From Hymenolepis diminuta (taxonomy: Eukaryota > Platyhelminthes > Cestoda > Cyclophyllidea > Hymenolepididae): DNA of 64,000 nt. Location: positions 1,957,161 through 2,021,160 of the forward strand of contig CAADRB010000019.1 of NCBI GenBank assembly GCA_900708905.1, given 5' to 3'. Below, in pieces: positions 1-12,300 of this stretch (position 1 is the first letter of the stretch; every line of letters starts with the position of its first letter). The notes under the pieces are model-generated. The model made no database searches, was not told the origin of the DNA, and worked only from the letters and a program-made list of their open reading frames with translations. The position numbers were made by a program, and so were the translations under genes.

Positions 1-335
1 ATCTGAAAAAAGAGAACCGTGAACAGGCTAAAGAACATGAGTTCACCAAGAGATTATTGGAAGAAGATGGCGATAAGGAAATTCTGGGCTTAAAGACAGA
101 TTATGAAGTAAAACTTCGAAAAGAGCGGGAGATTGCGGCTCGACATCAGGGGGAAGCGGGCATAGCGAAGAAGAAATGTGAAAGTCTTCAAAAAGAGATT
201 GATGAACATTTAGAGGAGCTAAAGAAATCTCACGGTGAAACTGAAAAACTTAATGGGGTAATTAAGAGCCTCGAACGAGATGTAACAGAACTAAAAAAAG
301 AAATTCAGGAGAGAGATGAAACTATTCAAGATAAG
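1..335 (+). CDS. CFAP57: CFAP57 exon A (cut by window start)
   Basis: The frame is open from base 3 to the donor AAG|GTAAG at 335/336, giving 111 codons. The ATG at 57 is not the start, because the frame and the homology continue upstream of it. The translation is a heptad-rich coiled coil ending in ERDETIQDK, a landmark of the family that continues directly into exon B. Confidence 0.93.
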
Positions 336-3300
336 GTAAGATTTATTCACCCTTAGACCATGCTCCAACATCGATAAAGCGATATCATGAGTGAAGGCGA
401 TTTGGATTACTATCATGGCTTGCAAAATAAGTATTGATTAGCTTAAGATGCAAACTCCAGGATAGAGGTAAACATTAAGCGCTTGAATCGCTGTCAAAAT
501 AATAGGTAAATCGATATCATGAGAGCATATGCTGTAAATCAACGTTGTAATGTCGGCATCGATTACTTAAGATAGTGGAGTAAATTTAGCAAAACTTTGT
601 AGTCATGAGGAGCAAAAATGTCAGGTTTAATTAAATGATATCTGCTTGGATTTTTTGCAGGAAAAGAGAATTTATGACTTAAAGAAAAAGAATGAGGAGT
701 TGGAGAAGTACAAATTTGTCCTCTCCTACAAGATAACTGAATTAAAGAAGCAGATTGAACCGCGCGAGAACGATATACGCAAGTATAAGGAGCAAATTCA
801 GGAGGTAAGCTGGTCATTTTTACGGCCTTGCTAACACAAAAAATCGCCATACTTGCACATGCACAAGCCAAGACACGCCATCCCAAGGAGGGGGAGAGTG
901 AAAGTATGGTGGGAGGGGGAGGGAGGTGGACTGTGTGGGAAATGAGTAATCTCCCAGGGGCTTAAACCTGCTGTTTTTTTAATGATTCACTTACGTATAC
1001 CACGCGATGAGAGGTTATGGAGATGGAAGTTAGAAAAAGGGCGGGAGTGGGATGGAGGGAGGTGGACGAAAGAGGGCTTGAAATGGAGACATTCAACCAG
1101 TTGTGCTTGACAGATGTGTTATTTGGTCACTGATTAAGATAACAAACTCACTGTTCTGCTTTCAGATAGAGAAGTGATAATTGTAGGGTTGTAGCGGAAG
1201 CTGACATATGGGGGCTGAAGTTTTCTCGTTTTGATAACTACTTCCCCTTCAATTAGATTGTCGAAAAGTAGAGGGAAATCCAAAATAGCCCATTCACCAA
1301 GTGGATATTTTTGCAAATAGCATGAGCGTCGAGGAAATGTGGTTTATGCATACTGCTATATAATGCATTGCTGCTATTATAATCTCTCATGACAAAGAAA
1401 TATCAATAATTATTGATTTCGAGAAAGCATCCAGACATGGAGAACTGGCGTTTACGGATTGCGAAGTCAAAGAATTTGTGAAAAGTAGTTTTAAGTATAA
1501 AAAGAATTATACCGAAAAATTCGTGCCCTGTTTGAGTTATTACTTTGGATGTATCTTCTAGTAAGTATGCTATTATTCTCGGTGATTTTATGTGTTGGAT
1601 AAAAATGAATTTTATTTATCCAAGAAAAATAAAATCTGCAACATATTGTTAATTATTCATAAAATTTGCATGTATGTTAAAATGTTCTAAATTTCAGGGT
1701 TGCAAACTTGAATAATTCTAGAGTAAAGCCTGCTTTAAGGAGTTTACGTGTTATTATTGAGTTCTGTGGTTTATAACTATTTTGGAGGTTGATCAAGTTA
1801 TAACAAGTGACAAGTACGCATAATTCACCATCTCTGACGATTTTGCAACGCCGAAATCAAAATGGCTTCGGTTTCTCGGCAAACGATGGATTACCCAATT
1901 CTTTACAAAACGCTTGAGAGTTTATCCGCGGAATTGAAGGTTCTCTCTGCAAAAATTGAGGCTAAAATGTCTCATACTGTTACTAAGACATCTACTACCA
2001 TAATTTATCATACTTCTACTAAAAATTGTCCTGTTATATGTTACCTTCTATTGCAACTCCTGTTGAGGCGGCCAATGATAATATGAAGCACTCATCAGTC
2101 AGAGCAAGTGCAAAAGTAACAAATCTACTGTATTCTATGGAATCTTCCATTCTTAAAATCGTTCTAGCACTACTTGTCTCCGAGCTTACCGTGCCCATGG
2201 CACAATCAATTCCGAAATCCTGTCTATTTGATCACCGGACGAATTAAATATGCCACTTAAAGGGACAAAAATGAGAACTCCCCAGAACTCCTAAATCGTC
2301 CACAAAGATCAAGTTTCCAGAATATCATGGTAAGTACAACCAGATTCGAGATAAATCAAAGGTTGTTTTCTTTCCTAAGCGACCGGCGTTGGTGGATGAT
2401 AAAAGCAAGCAACCTGAGGAAATTAGTCTTGTAAATGAAAAGATTTCAAAAGTGGTAATACGAAATGCGGCACGACTGAACTTTCTTGTCATCAAGATCT
2501 CATATGTCTCAAACTAAGCCTCCGTAGACTCACATTGATCTTAGTCTTGCCGGACCTATCCAATCTTACATTAGCGGATTTGTGTTCAAAGTGATCTGAG
2601 GTTATACTCATTAAGTCTGCCACAGTCGGTACCATCATTAACAGCTTCCCCCAGGCATTAGCCAATAAGGGCGTGCCAGAAACTATTATGTCCAGAAACG
2701 CTACCCAATTCTCTTTTACTCGATTTGAAGACTTTTATTGAGATCAAAATATCTCCCTTTTACACTCTGCCTAATCCCAATGGTCCGGATGAGCAACTTG
2801 TTGGCAATGTAAAAAGGAGATAATGGAAGAGATCCTTAATCCTTTACGGTTAAGGTGTTTGTCAGTGCCTCATGTTGGCATCAAAATCTGGGTGCGCTAT
2901 TATTATTGGTATGCGACCGCACCTTCCGAATCTAAGGCGAATCTATCTAAACGCGTGTTACTACCCCTCCGTCGGAAAATCCCGAAACTCCGAAGACCCA
3001 GAGTAATCATTGACTCAACTGTTATTCAAACGCTTTAGAAGACTTCAAAAAGGTTTCAAGATAGATCCAACGTTCAAATGTATGGATAGATAGCTTAATT
3101 TATTGTTAATAATTCGTAAAATTTGCATGTTTATTAAAATGTGCTAAATTGCAAGGTCGCAGACTTGCATTATTCTGGAATAAAGCCTATTTTTAAGGTG
3201 TTCATGTGCTTTTATTGGTTTTGGGGTTTATGGTTAATTTGGGAGGCTTAAAAGCCTATAATAATACGCATTTCAACATCAAGCCTTTTAACATGAATAG

Positions 3301-6300
3301 CGCCATCAAGAACAAAAGAGAAGAGATTAAACACAGTCAGAAAACTTATAAATTGGGACATGGAACGCTCCATTTGGATTAGTAGTTATAAGATGTGACA
3401 ACTTACAATTAATGACCATTTAATGCTACATAGTGAAACTACCGTGACAGTTATTTTAGTAACACATGGGCTGAAAAGTCCCGGGCCTAACACATAGATG
3501 GTGCTAGTTTTATTGCAGTCACCTTTTTTCAGTTAATACTCACCTTCAAAAGACAGCTGTTAAAATTTCTTGATATTCTGTTCATTAGTTTGTGAGTTAT
3601 TGTGCTAAGAGTGACGCTACTTTTGTTATTTTCAAAACNNNNNNNNNNNNNNNNNNNNNNNNNNNNNNNNNNNNNNNNNNNNNNNNNNNNNNNNNNNNNN
3701 NNNNNNNNNNNNNNNNNNNNNNNNNNNNNNNNNNNNNNNNNNNNNNNNNNNNNNNNNNNNNNNNNNNNNNNNNNNNNNNNNNNNNNNNNNNNNNNNNNNN
3801 NNNNNNNNNNNNNNNNNNNNNNNNNNNNNNNNNNNNNNNNNNNNNNNNNNNNNNNNNNNNNNNNNNNNNNNNNNNNNNNNNNNNNNNNNNNNNNNNNNNN
3901 NNNNNNNNNNNNNNNNNNNNNNNNNNNNNNNNNNNNNNNNNNNNNNNNNNNNNNNNNNNNNNNNNNNNNNNNNNNNNNNNNNNNNNNNNNNNNNNNNNNN
4001 NNNNNNNNNNNNNNNNNNNNNNNNNNNNNNNNNNNNNNNNNNNNNNNNNNNNNNNNNNNNNNNNNNNNNNNNNNNNNNNNNNNNNNNNNNNNNNNNNNNN
4101 NNNNNNNNNNNNNNNNNNNNNNNNNNNNNNNNNNNNNNNNNNNNNNNNNNNNNNNNNNNNNNNNNNNNNNNNNNNNNNNNNNNNNNNNNNNNNNNNNNNN
4201 NNNNNNNNNNNNNNNNNNNNNNNNNNNNNNNTGGTGTAATATTCATCGACTATCTTGAGAAAGGAAATACTATTAACAGTGAATACTATATAGCGTTATT
4301 GGAGCGTTTGAAGGTCGAAATTGCAAAGAAACGACCGCGTATGGCAAAGAAAATATTTCGTTTCATCAAGACAACGCACCGTGTCACAAGTCAATCAAAA
4401 CAATGACAAAACTACATGAATTGAACTTCGAATTGCTCCCNCATCCACCGTATTCGCCAGATTTGGTTCCCAGCGACTACTGGCTGTTCGCAGACCTGAA
4501 AAAATGCTCGATGGTAAGAAATTTGGCACGAATGAAGTGGTTATCGCTGAAAGTGAGGCCTATATTGAGGCAAAAGATAAATCGTTCTACAAAAGTGGTA
4601 TTGTAATGTTAGAGCGGCGCTGGAATGATTGAGTTGCTCTTGATGGAGATTACCTTGATGAATAAAGCTAATTTTGAACCAAAAACTGTGTATTCTTTGT
4701 TAGGCCCGGGACTTTTCAGCCCATGTGTTATTTCTGTCTACCACAAGAATTTTCAGCTTTTTCGAAATAGTGTCCATAAAAGGAAGTGCTTACGCCATGA
4801 ACGTGGTCAAAATCCCGGGCAGCCCCTCAAAATACCAACAAAAAGTTGCAAATTTGTCTAACTTTTCTGAAAATATTTTCCCATTTCTTCTGCTTCCTTT
4901 AGTTAAAAGCTAAATTCTTTCTCACCCAGTTTTACACTTTTTGCAGATGGAAGGCGAATTAGAACGTTTCAATCAACAAAACGGAGCTCTAGATTTGAAT
5001 AACGAGGAGTTGAAAGAAAAACTCAAGGCCACATTAGGAGAGCTGAAGAGTGAACGTGAAATGAGAAGAAATATTCAGGCAACTGTCAAACGTTTTCGTA
5101 CAGATATCTATAATGTGGTTGGCAAAATACAAGAACCGAAGGCTCTCAAAGAAGGTATTCTTGAGCTCTACAAGAAACATATTCAGAATGACATGGTAAG
5201 CCAGAAAGTTTTACTAGGCTGAGTTCTCCTATGAATATCAAAACGTGATTTGTAACCAAGTTACTTAATTTGCAGAAAGACATCTTTTTAAATCCTAATT
5301 TAAACAGAATTTTTAGAACAAGTTAAAGGCACGGGATTCTTTATTTTAATTTCATCATACTTTTAGGTCCAAATTAAGTAACATTTAGAATGAATATTAT
5401 TTTGCAAAATATTAACAAGTAGGAACAAAATTTAATTCTACTCGTATTAATACTTTATTTTCTGAAGATGCTTTGTTTCTCAGTTATCAAATTCTTTAGT
5501 TATCTTTCCTATTTTTCGTAATAAAAATTAGCAGCCTCTAAACATTGATGAGGTAATTGACGTGTTGTTTTTTACCGCACTTTTACGTCTCTCGTTAATT
5601 TGTTGTTTGCACAAATTCTTCTTCGCAATGTAACATTCCTATCCTTTGGTTAATTTATTTTGCAAAATGTCCAGCTCAATTTTAGGCAACTAATTTTCCT
5701 TGAAGCACTGTTTTTTTTCCGAATTTTCTATGATTTCTATTCTTAAACATTGATACAACAAAGATCTGACTTTATTGTTTAAATAGTCCATTGCCAAATC
5801 AGTTCGTTAAGCGGTAGCTATTTTTTCCCGAAAAGGCGAAATAAGTCAGAATATGAGTGTTCAAACAGAAAATGAACGTATAAAAACTGTTTCACGAGTT
5901 TTAACTGAAGAGAATTTTTAAACAAATTCCATGTCGGTCACACAAACAGTGCCTTTATCCCAGTTGCGGTTTTTCAAGTTTTGCGTTTAATGTTATTGGT
6001 GTGTTAAACTTAACGCCCTAATGGTTTTGGAAAAAAGGGAGCTGACATTAGCTGACAAAATAATAATTAAATGGAAATAGAAAATTAAAATTATAGTGAA
6101 AATGAAATATTTCTGATAATTAGCATATGCTATATCGTGAGGTAAATATTATTGCCAATAATATATAAAGAATAAAAACGGAAGCGATCTGATTATGGGC
6201 TTGAGCAATACATTTGATTTATCCCTTCAGTCATTTATTATCTAATATATACTAATATCATTAATTTTACTCCATAAAACCCATGTTCTATTTTTGATTT

Positions 6301-9300
6301 CTTTTTCTTTTATACTATCAAAATCTAATAAGGGAGTATGAAATTCATTAGCTTTTAATGAAAAAGCCACTACAATTTACGAAAAACTATCAAGAAAAGT
6401 GTTAACAGAGGTTGACTTGGGCAGAGGGGAAGTATTCTGAGGCTGTTGTTGGTAGAAACTTGCATTCTAATTTCCCGATTGAGTAAAATTTATAAATACA
6501 TTCGGACATACATATTACCGGATGTGTACCGAGATCATCGGTCTTGTAATCTATCGTAGTTAATGAGGAACTCTGCGAGCGGAATGGTTTAGAAGAGTGA
6601 AAGCTAGCTCTTTTCTGTTTTATATTACCTAATCCTGGGAGATCCACAAAGATTACCCAATTTTTGTAGCATATACTTTTTATAATTAAGATCAAGTAAA
6701 TGACTTACTTTCTTCAATTTCACCAATTTCCAGATCATTCAACTGCTATTTCAAGCAGAAATAATGGATTGGGTGTATTAATCTCTGTTGTGATCGGGCT
6801 CGGACATTCACTCCCAGTGCTTTTAAAATGGCTACTATTTTACGAGTCTGGTAGGTCATCCTGCCTAGGTTTTGTCTGTTAAAAGAGAAGAAATGCCATG
6901 CAACATTTTACTATTTGGTGCTAACATAGATTTTGATAGCTCAAGTATTTATTGATATTGATCGCCCATTGACAACCCATTGTGTTCCTGAAAATTCCTG
7001 TTTCGTTAATATGCTAATGTAAAGATCATTAATCATTCGGTATTGCGGGGCAATCTTCAATCAGTTCTTGGTATTTTATCTTTAATCGGAAATGTCGTCA
7101 AAATTTACACTTAGTCATCGGAATTGCTTGTTTCCTTAGCAAATTATAGAAACTGTTGAAATCCAGTCTAAGTTGCTCCATTTTAATAGAATGAAGATAC
7201 CGGTTTAAATAAAAAGAATCCGCAGATTTTCAATAGAAGAAAATAATCTTTCTTATTATGAGCTCCATTAATTTGCTTATTTTAGTCAATAATCTACCTA
7301 CCACAGAGTTTATCACAAACTTCAAAATATTATCTTACAAATCTGATGATCAATAAATCAATGCGGATCTTCTAAACGAGTTTGTAAAATATGTAACTCT
7401 AGGAGGAATAAATTTTCCAGTTTTTAATTGATCAAATGTTTCTTCATTGATTACAAATTGCTCTTGTTCATGTATTTCATCAAAGAGTCCAGAAAAGAAT
7501 AAGATAAGCTTATTAAATCGTCTTGGTAAGTTGGCGTAACTAAGTGGTAATATCACTTTTTTCAAACTAATATTTGAACAATCATATTTTAACCACTTGG
7601 AAGTTCTATGGGATAATAATTCATTCCCATTGCCCACCTGTTTCCCTCTTCAACACCAGACTGGATGACAAATGCACCTTAGTGAAATAGTAATTAGCAC
7701 ATCTCCAACAGCCCAGCCGCCACTAGTCGCCTGTTTAACCTCCTGGGCAAGCGGCTGACAAAAAACCGCATTGTGTCTCTCACGCTCACTGAATATTCAT
7801 TACTCCGCGCCAACCACTCTGTGCAAAAATTTGTGCGTGCAAAAAAAAGCACCTGTCTTGCATCAAAATTTGCTGCTGAAGCTTGAGAAAAAAAGCTCAT
7901 TAGCAATAGTAACTCTGTCGAGTGAGCTATTGAGAATGGAAGAGGGAGGGAAAAAAGATGCTTGACAGACAATGTCGGTTAGGGTTAAACAGGCCGTGTA
8001 TTAGTCAGTGTTAGTTTGCCTTCATTTAGGCGTGTGAAAATGGGGTTCTCTTTCCGTGACTATCTGCAAAAAGAAGCAGATGGTTACTCTATTTGCTTGA
8101 AATTAGGAGAAGGGGTCATGGAGTGTCTTATTGAAGAAGAAATTACTGTGGTTCATGTGTCTGTTACTTTTTATTTGTCGCAGACAAAGACTGGGAATAT
8201 CGTACGTCATATCTCTTTGGATGACTAAATTTAATGAATTAGTAGCCCCCCTTACTTCTTGTTGTAAAGTATTGGTTTATATCCACTGGATTAAAGATTT
8301 CATTTAGTCACAATTTGCTGTTACGTTTCAGTATATCAATCGCTCTAGACGTTTTAGTAAGCCGACGCTTTAAATCATCAGTAGTCGTCTTAGGCAATAT
8401 TAAAATGATGCCATATTCTGACTTTACTTAAAAGTTTTAATTAAATCACTAGCAGCATCAATCCCGGTTCGAAACTAGAAGACTGGTTATCTTCATTTAT
8501 TAATAGTGTCAAAGATATGACTAGATTTAAATTTTTTCAAGGAGTAAGTTTCTGTAAAGAACATTTCCTGAATTCTCTTTATTTTCCGAATCAACCACTT
8601 TGTTACTTTGAAAAATTTTAAGAAAGCTTTCAAAAATACGGAAAAATGGTATCTTTTTGAATAGCCTATTTGAAGGACGTTTTGATTTCTTGCAATCAAA
8701 AATCAATATTTTTTTATGAAAATTGGTTCACCATCTATAATAATTGTCTGTTTATTTATAACGTAAAAATAAATTATGCTAATCGGATAGGTGGGTGTTG
8801 TAAAGTTCTTATTTTGGAGACAGAATGAGGGAATTTGGTCCATGTGATTAGAAATTTTCATTTTTTTCATTTTCCTCCGGTTTTCGTTTTTTTCTAAGTT
8901 CAAGTCTGCAAAGGTATCACCTTACTCCAAGAGAGACCAGCATCGGACTTAATAACGTGGTTGGGATGCTCTAAGTTGCTGGTATTCGTCACGTTTACGA
9001 AACAGTGATATCTTGGATAATTTGAAAACCTTGCTTTCTCTTGTACAAATATTCGCATACAGTCGGCACCACGAAATTAAACTGGTGTTGCCCAACTTAC
9101 TTTGAGGTTGAATTGCGCTTTGATAGTCAGCACGTTATTTGAACTGATTTGCCAAAATAGTTAAGAAAAGGAAATTTAATATTAGGGTATTCTAAATCAA
9201 TAATAATTTAACAGTATGCTACTATTTTCATACTAAAGAATAATATTTTTTAATAACTATTCTTAAATTAAGCACAAAAATGAGTCAGGACTGGTTCATT

Positions 9301-12300
9301 AATTAACGAAACTCAAAATTACGCGATTACCACCCTACCAATATATCATGAACAAGCAGTGCTTTTAACATGTCCATTAACACAACTGTAAGGTGTTTTT
9401 TTGCCCTCTCAGTGGTACTTGCTTTATTCCGAGAGTGCTAGTCTTTGAAGAAGCGCCTCATTAGGCTCGAAGTGGAGGGCGAGGGAGGGGGAGACAGATG
9501 AAGGATCAGACACAATCACGATAAATAGGCGTCTGAGAACTTTTGTATTACATGTGTATTCGTTAGTCTCTCTCTGTCTCTCTCTTTTTCCCGTTCTTTT
9601 AACTTGCCATTTTTTCACGCGCTGTTGATTAGCATGAAAGGAATGTGAATTTTAGCTTTTCGTTTAGCCGAAACTGATGGCTAGATTGCGAGAAAGCAAC
9701 TGAAATTGCTGTTAGGTTAAGCGGATCATAAAAGAAGGTTGTGGAGATATATTTATTTGAAGCAGGTAAGATATTACAGTTATAGTGATCTAGTTAATAA
9801 AATATTAAAGACGTAAACCATTATATAAAAATTATGAAAATAATCTTCTTATCATCTCGAATCTAAGTTTATAGTGGACCTTTTCATTGGTAAACATTGA
9901 AGTCCTGAACATGCTATAGTTATCATGCCCATTTAATTTTGAAAGAAAGCCTATAAACAAAGGTCAAAGCCGCAGCGCTTATGTTTTGTCTCAAGATGAC
10001 AAAAGCTATTGTCATTCCGGCGGTATCTTATCTTTAACGTCAATAATATGAAGTCAACTCATACCCATATTTGTAATCTCTGTTGTGTTAATATTGTCTT
10101 GGAGTAACTGCACTTTTGTCTTATCTCTCTCCGGATCTGAGTTAAATTTAATTTAGCAGTAAGTGTGAGTGCGTAGTTAATAGTAGCAAAAACTAGACAT
10201 TCTAGCATTATAGGGTCTTACTCAATAAAAGATTTAATAGTCAAACAGCAATACTTTAGATATTACGTTAAATAAGGGGTAAAGTAAGTGATGTGTAAGG
10301 ATTTAGTTCTGAAAGATTTCCAGTTGCTATTGATGTCTCGTTTTCCTCTTTGGACTCTTTTGAATTGAAACAGAGTGTTCATTTCGAGTGGTGTCTAGTT
10401 TCGAAGCCAGTGCTTGCACTAAATTTGCAGTTGCATTTGTTTCGTTATACTCTTTTCCACACATTTTAAAAACAACTTTTAGTTTATTCAAGAAAGCAAG
10501 AATGCATGCATCTCAAATTGGTTAAATTAATGAAAGTGTGTGGTGGAGCCATTCACATTTTTGCAGCTGGTTTGCAAAACTTCTATAGTAGAGTCATAAT
10601 GAGATGTTGTTTGTTGTCCTTATTTTCAATCCATCCAGTGAACTTCCCAACTCCGCGTATTCCTTTTCCCCTTACTCATCCTGATTTCGTTCAAAATCAC
10701 TTGCTGAACTCTTCAAAGTCAAGGCTAGAATAATTTAGAGAAAAGAATTTATAATCGCAAAATTTTCGGCATTAATTGAACTAAAAATCCTATGAAGTTT
10801 ATGTTCCTTTTGTAAATGACACAGTTATGGTTCTCCTTATCCATTTCTTTTAGAGTGACTCCGTCGGCAATTTCTTTGAAAGTTTTATAAGCGGCATTAT
10901 TAAAAAGGCACTTGAAAAGTGACAAGGTATCCTCTTTACAATCTGGAAAAATAGATCTTGAAACAAATCTTTGATTGTTCTAGAGTAGGAATTTTTCATA
11001 ATTTCTTTAGATTTATCTGTTATGTTACAATAAAAGGGAGGGGGGGGGGTTTAGATTATTTATAACCACTTTTCTACTCCTTTTGGCTTGATTTAAATTA
11101 TTGCATTCCCATGGAATTCGTTTTTTAAAGATGAATTCTTAAAGGATAACTTTGAGTATTATATTCATCATTTTTATTTATAAGATAAATGGGAGGATAT
11201 TACCGTTTTACTACGTCTATTTTATTTTAATGCTCAAAACTAAGAAGAATTAAATTTTAGATTTCCTTATTAATCGTCACTACATGTTGACATCAGAGGA
11301 GGTCAAAATCTTGTCAGCCTACTTGAGGAACTGAATACATGAAGAGGAGCAGCAAAGATAGATTAAAGTTTAGATCGATTCTCAAAAAATTTTCTGAGAT
11401 TCGAAGTTACAGGTGCACATTTATTGATAAGAATGACCAACCACACTGATACTGCTCAACAGATGGCTGAATGTCTGTTTTCTGATTTGATTCAGTGAGT
11501 AATAAAAATAATCCAGCCAAATATACATAGTAGCACTGATTGAGACTCTCTTATTAGAAGGAAACGCATGACTGTTAAGTTAGCTTAAAAGGTTACTTTT
11601 GACTAACAACAGGCCTAAGATGAAGCTACTAGTGATTCAGTTAACAATCATTTATGGAATTCAATCAACAGAGATTCCATGATATTGGAGAAAGTAGTCA
11701 GCGCATTTGAGTTAAAATTAATACCAGGACACTTTCCATTTTAGTAATAATGGAACAAATGCCTTGGAAGGTTACTATGATCATCAGACTAGAGTGAATC
11801 TAGGCTCAGATGTTAGAAACACTATGATTCAATGCAGAAGTCATTTTCGATAAAATTTCCTCTTTAATGTGTAATATTGGTACAGTAGTCGGTGTACACA
11901 ACGGCTAATTTAGTGGTCACAAGATAAGTGCTCGTCGGTACATGTCTAGTGATGTGAATGACTAGTCACACTGGTTCATTTTGTTTAACAAGAAAGGTGG
12001 TAAACATAAGTTTCTAATAGGAGCAGCTCCATGATTCTTTTCTCTACCCAACTTAAGCTTTTTTAAAGGTTTCCTTAATGATCTCGGAAAGTTTTTTCTC
12101 TAATAACCAGAGATTTATAAAATTAGTTGTTATTATTAATTAGAAAAAATCGGCAACAGTAAAACTCGATTTAGTTACTTTTAGAAGGGATAAGTGTTTA
12201 GACTTTACTCATAGGCATGATTTTTCTTAAAAATAATCCTTCATAAAAGTAAAGAAAGGGAGAATTTGGTCATTTATCCAGCCTAAGGAGAAGTTATTAA

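Larger units (their letters stand above)
1647..3278 (+). mobile_element. Degenerate LTR (Gypsy-type) retrotransposon remnant
   Basis: Two direct repeats of about 175-180 bp flank roughly 1.27 kb of broken coding sequence. Both begin TGTTAAT-ATTC-TAAAATTTGCATGT and run through an AG/AATAAAGCCT block. Between them are a short gag-like open frame and a fragment readable in pieces as an integrase core (a GP..-type strand after an H-I-D start, then a T-Q-F motif, then an N-G-P-DEQ motif) interrupted by stops and frameshifts. There is no room for reverse transcriptase, so most of pol has been deleted. It sits in the sense orientation inside CFAP57 intron 2 and looks long dead. No clear target-site duplication is visible. 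Confidence 0.7.
3460..4730 (+). mobile_element. mariner-family DNA transposon (non-autonomous, contains assembly gap)
   Basis: Bases 3460-3491 and 4699-4730 are perfect inverted repeats over 32 bp (starting TAACACATGGGCTGAAAAGT), including the flanking TA that mariners duplicate on insertion. The total of 1271 bp is the usual mariner length, so the 593-N gap (3639-4231) is probably sized correctly. The visible transposase C-terminal part carries the mariner D(34)D pair but is frameshifted and stopped. It lies in CFAP57 intron 2, in the sense direction, 180 bp after the LTR remnant. Confidence 0.92.

Noticed and set aside
3592..4258. Long open frames on both strands across the N run
   Set aside because: They consist of N; the flanks belong to the mariner.
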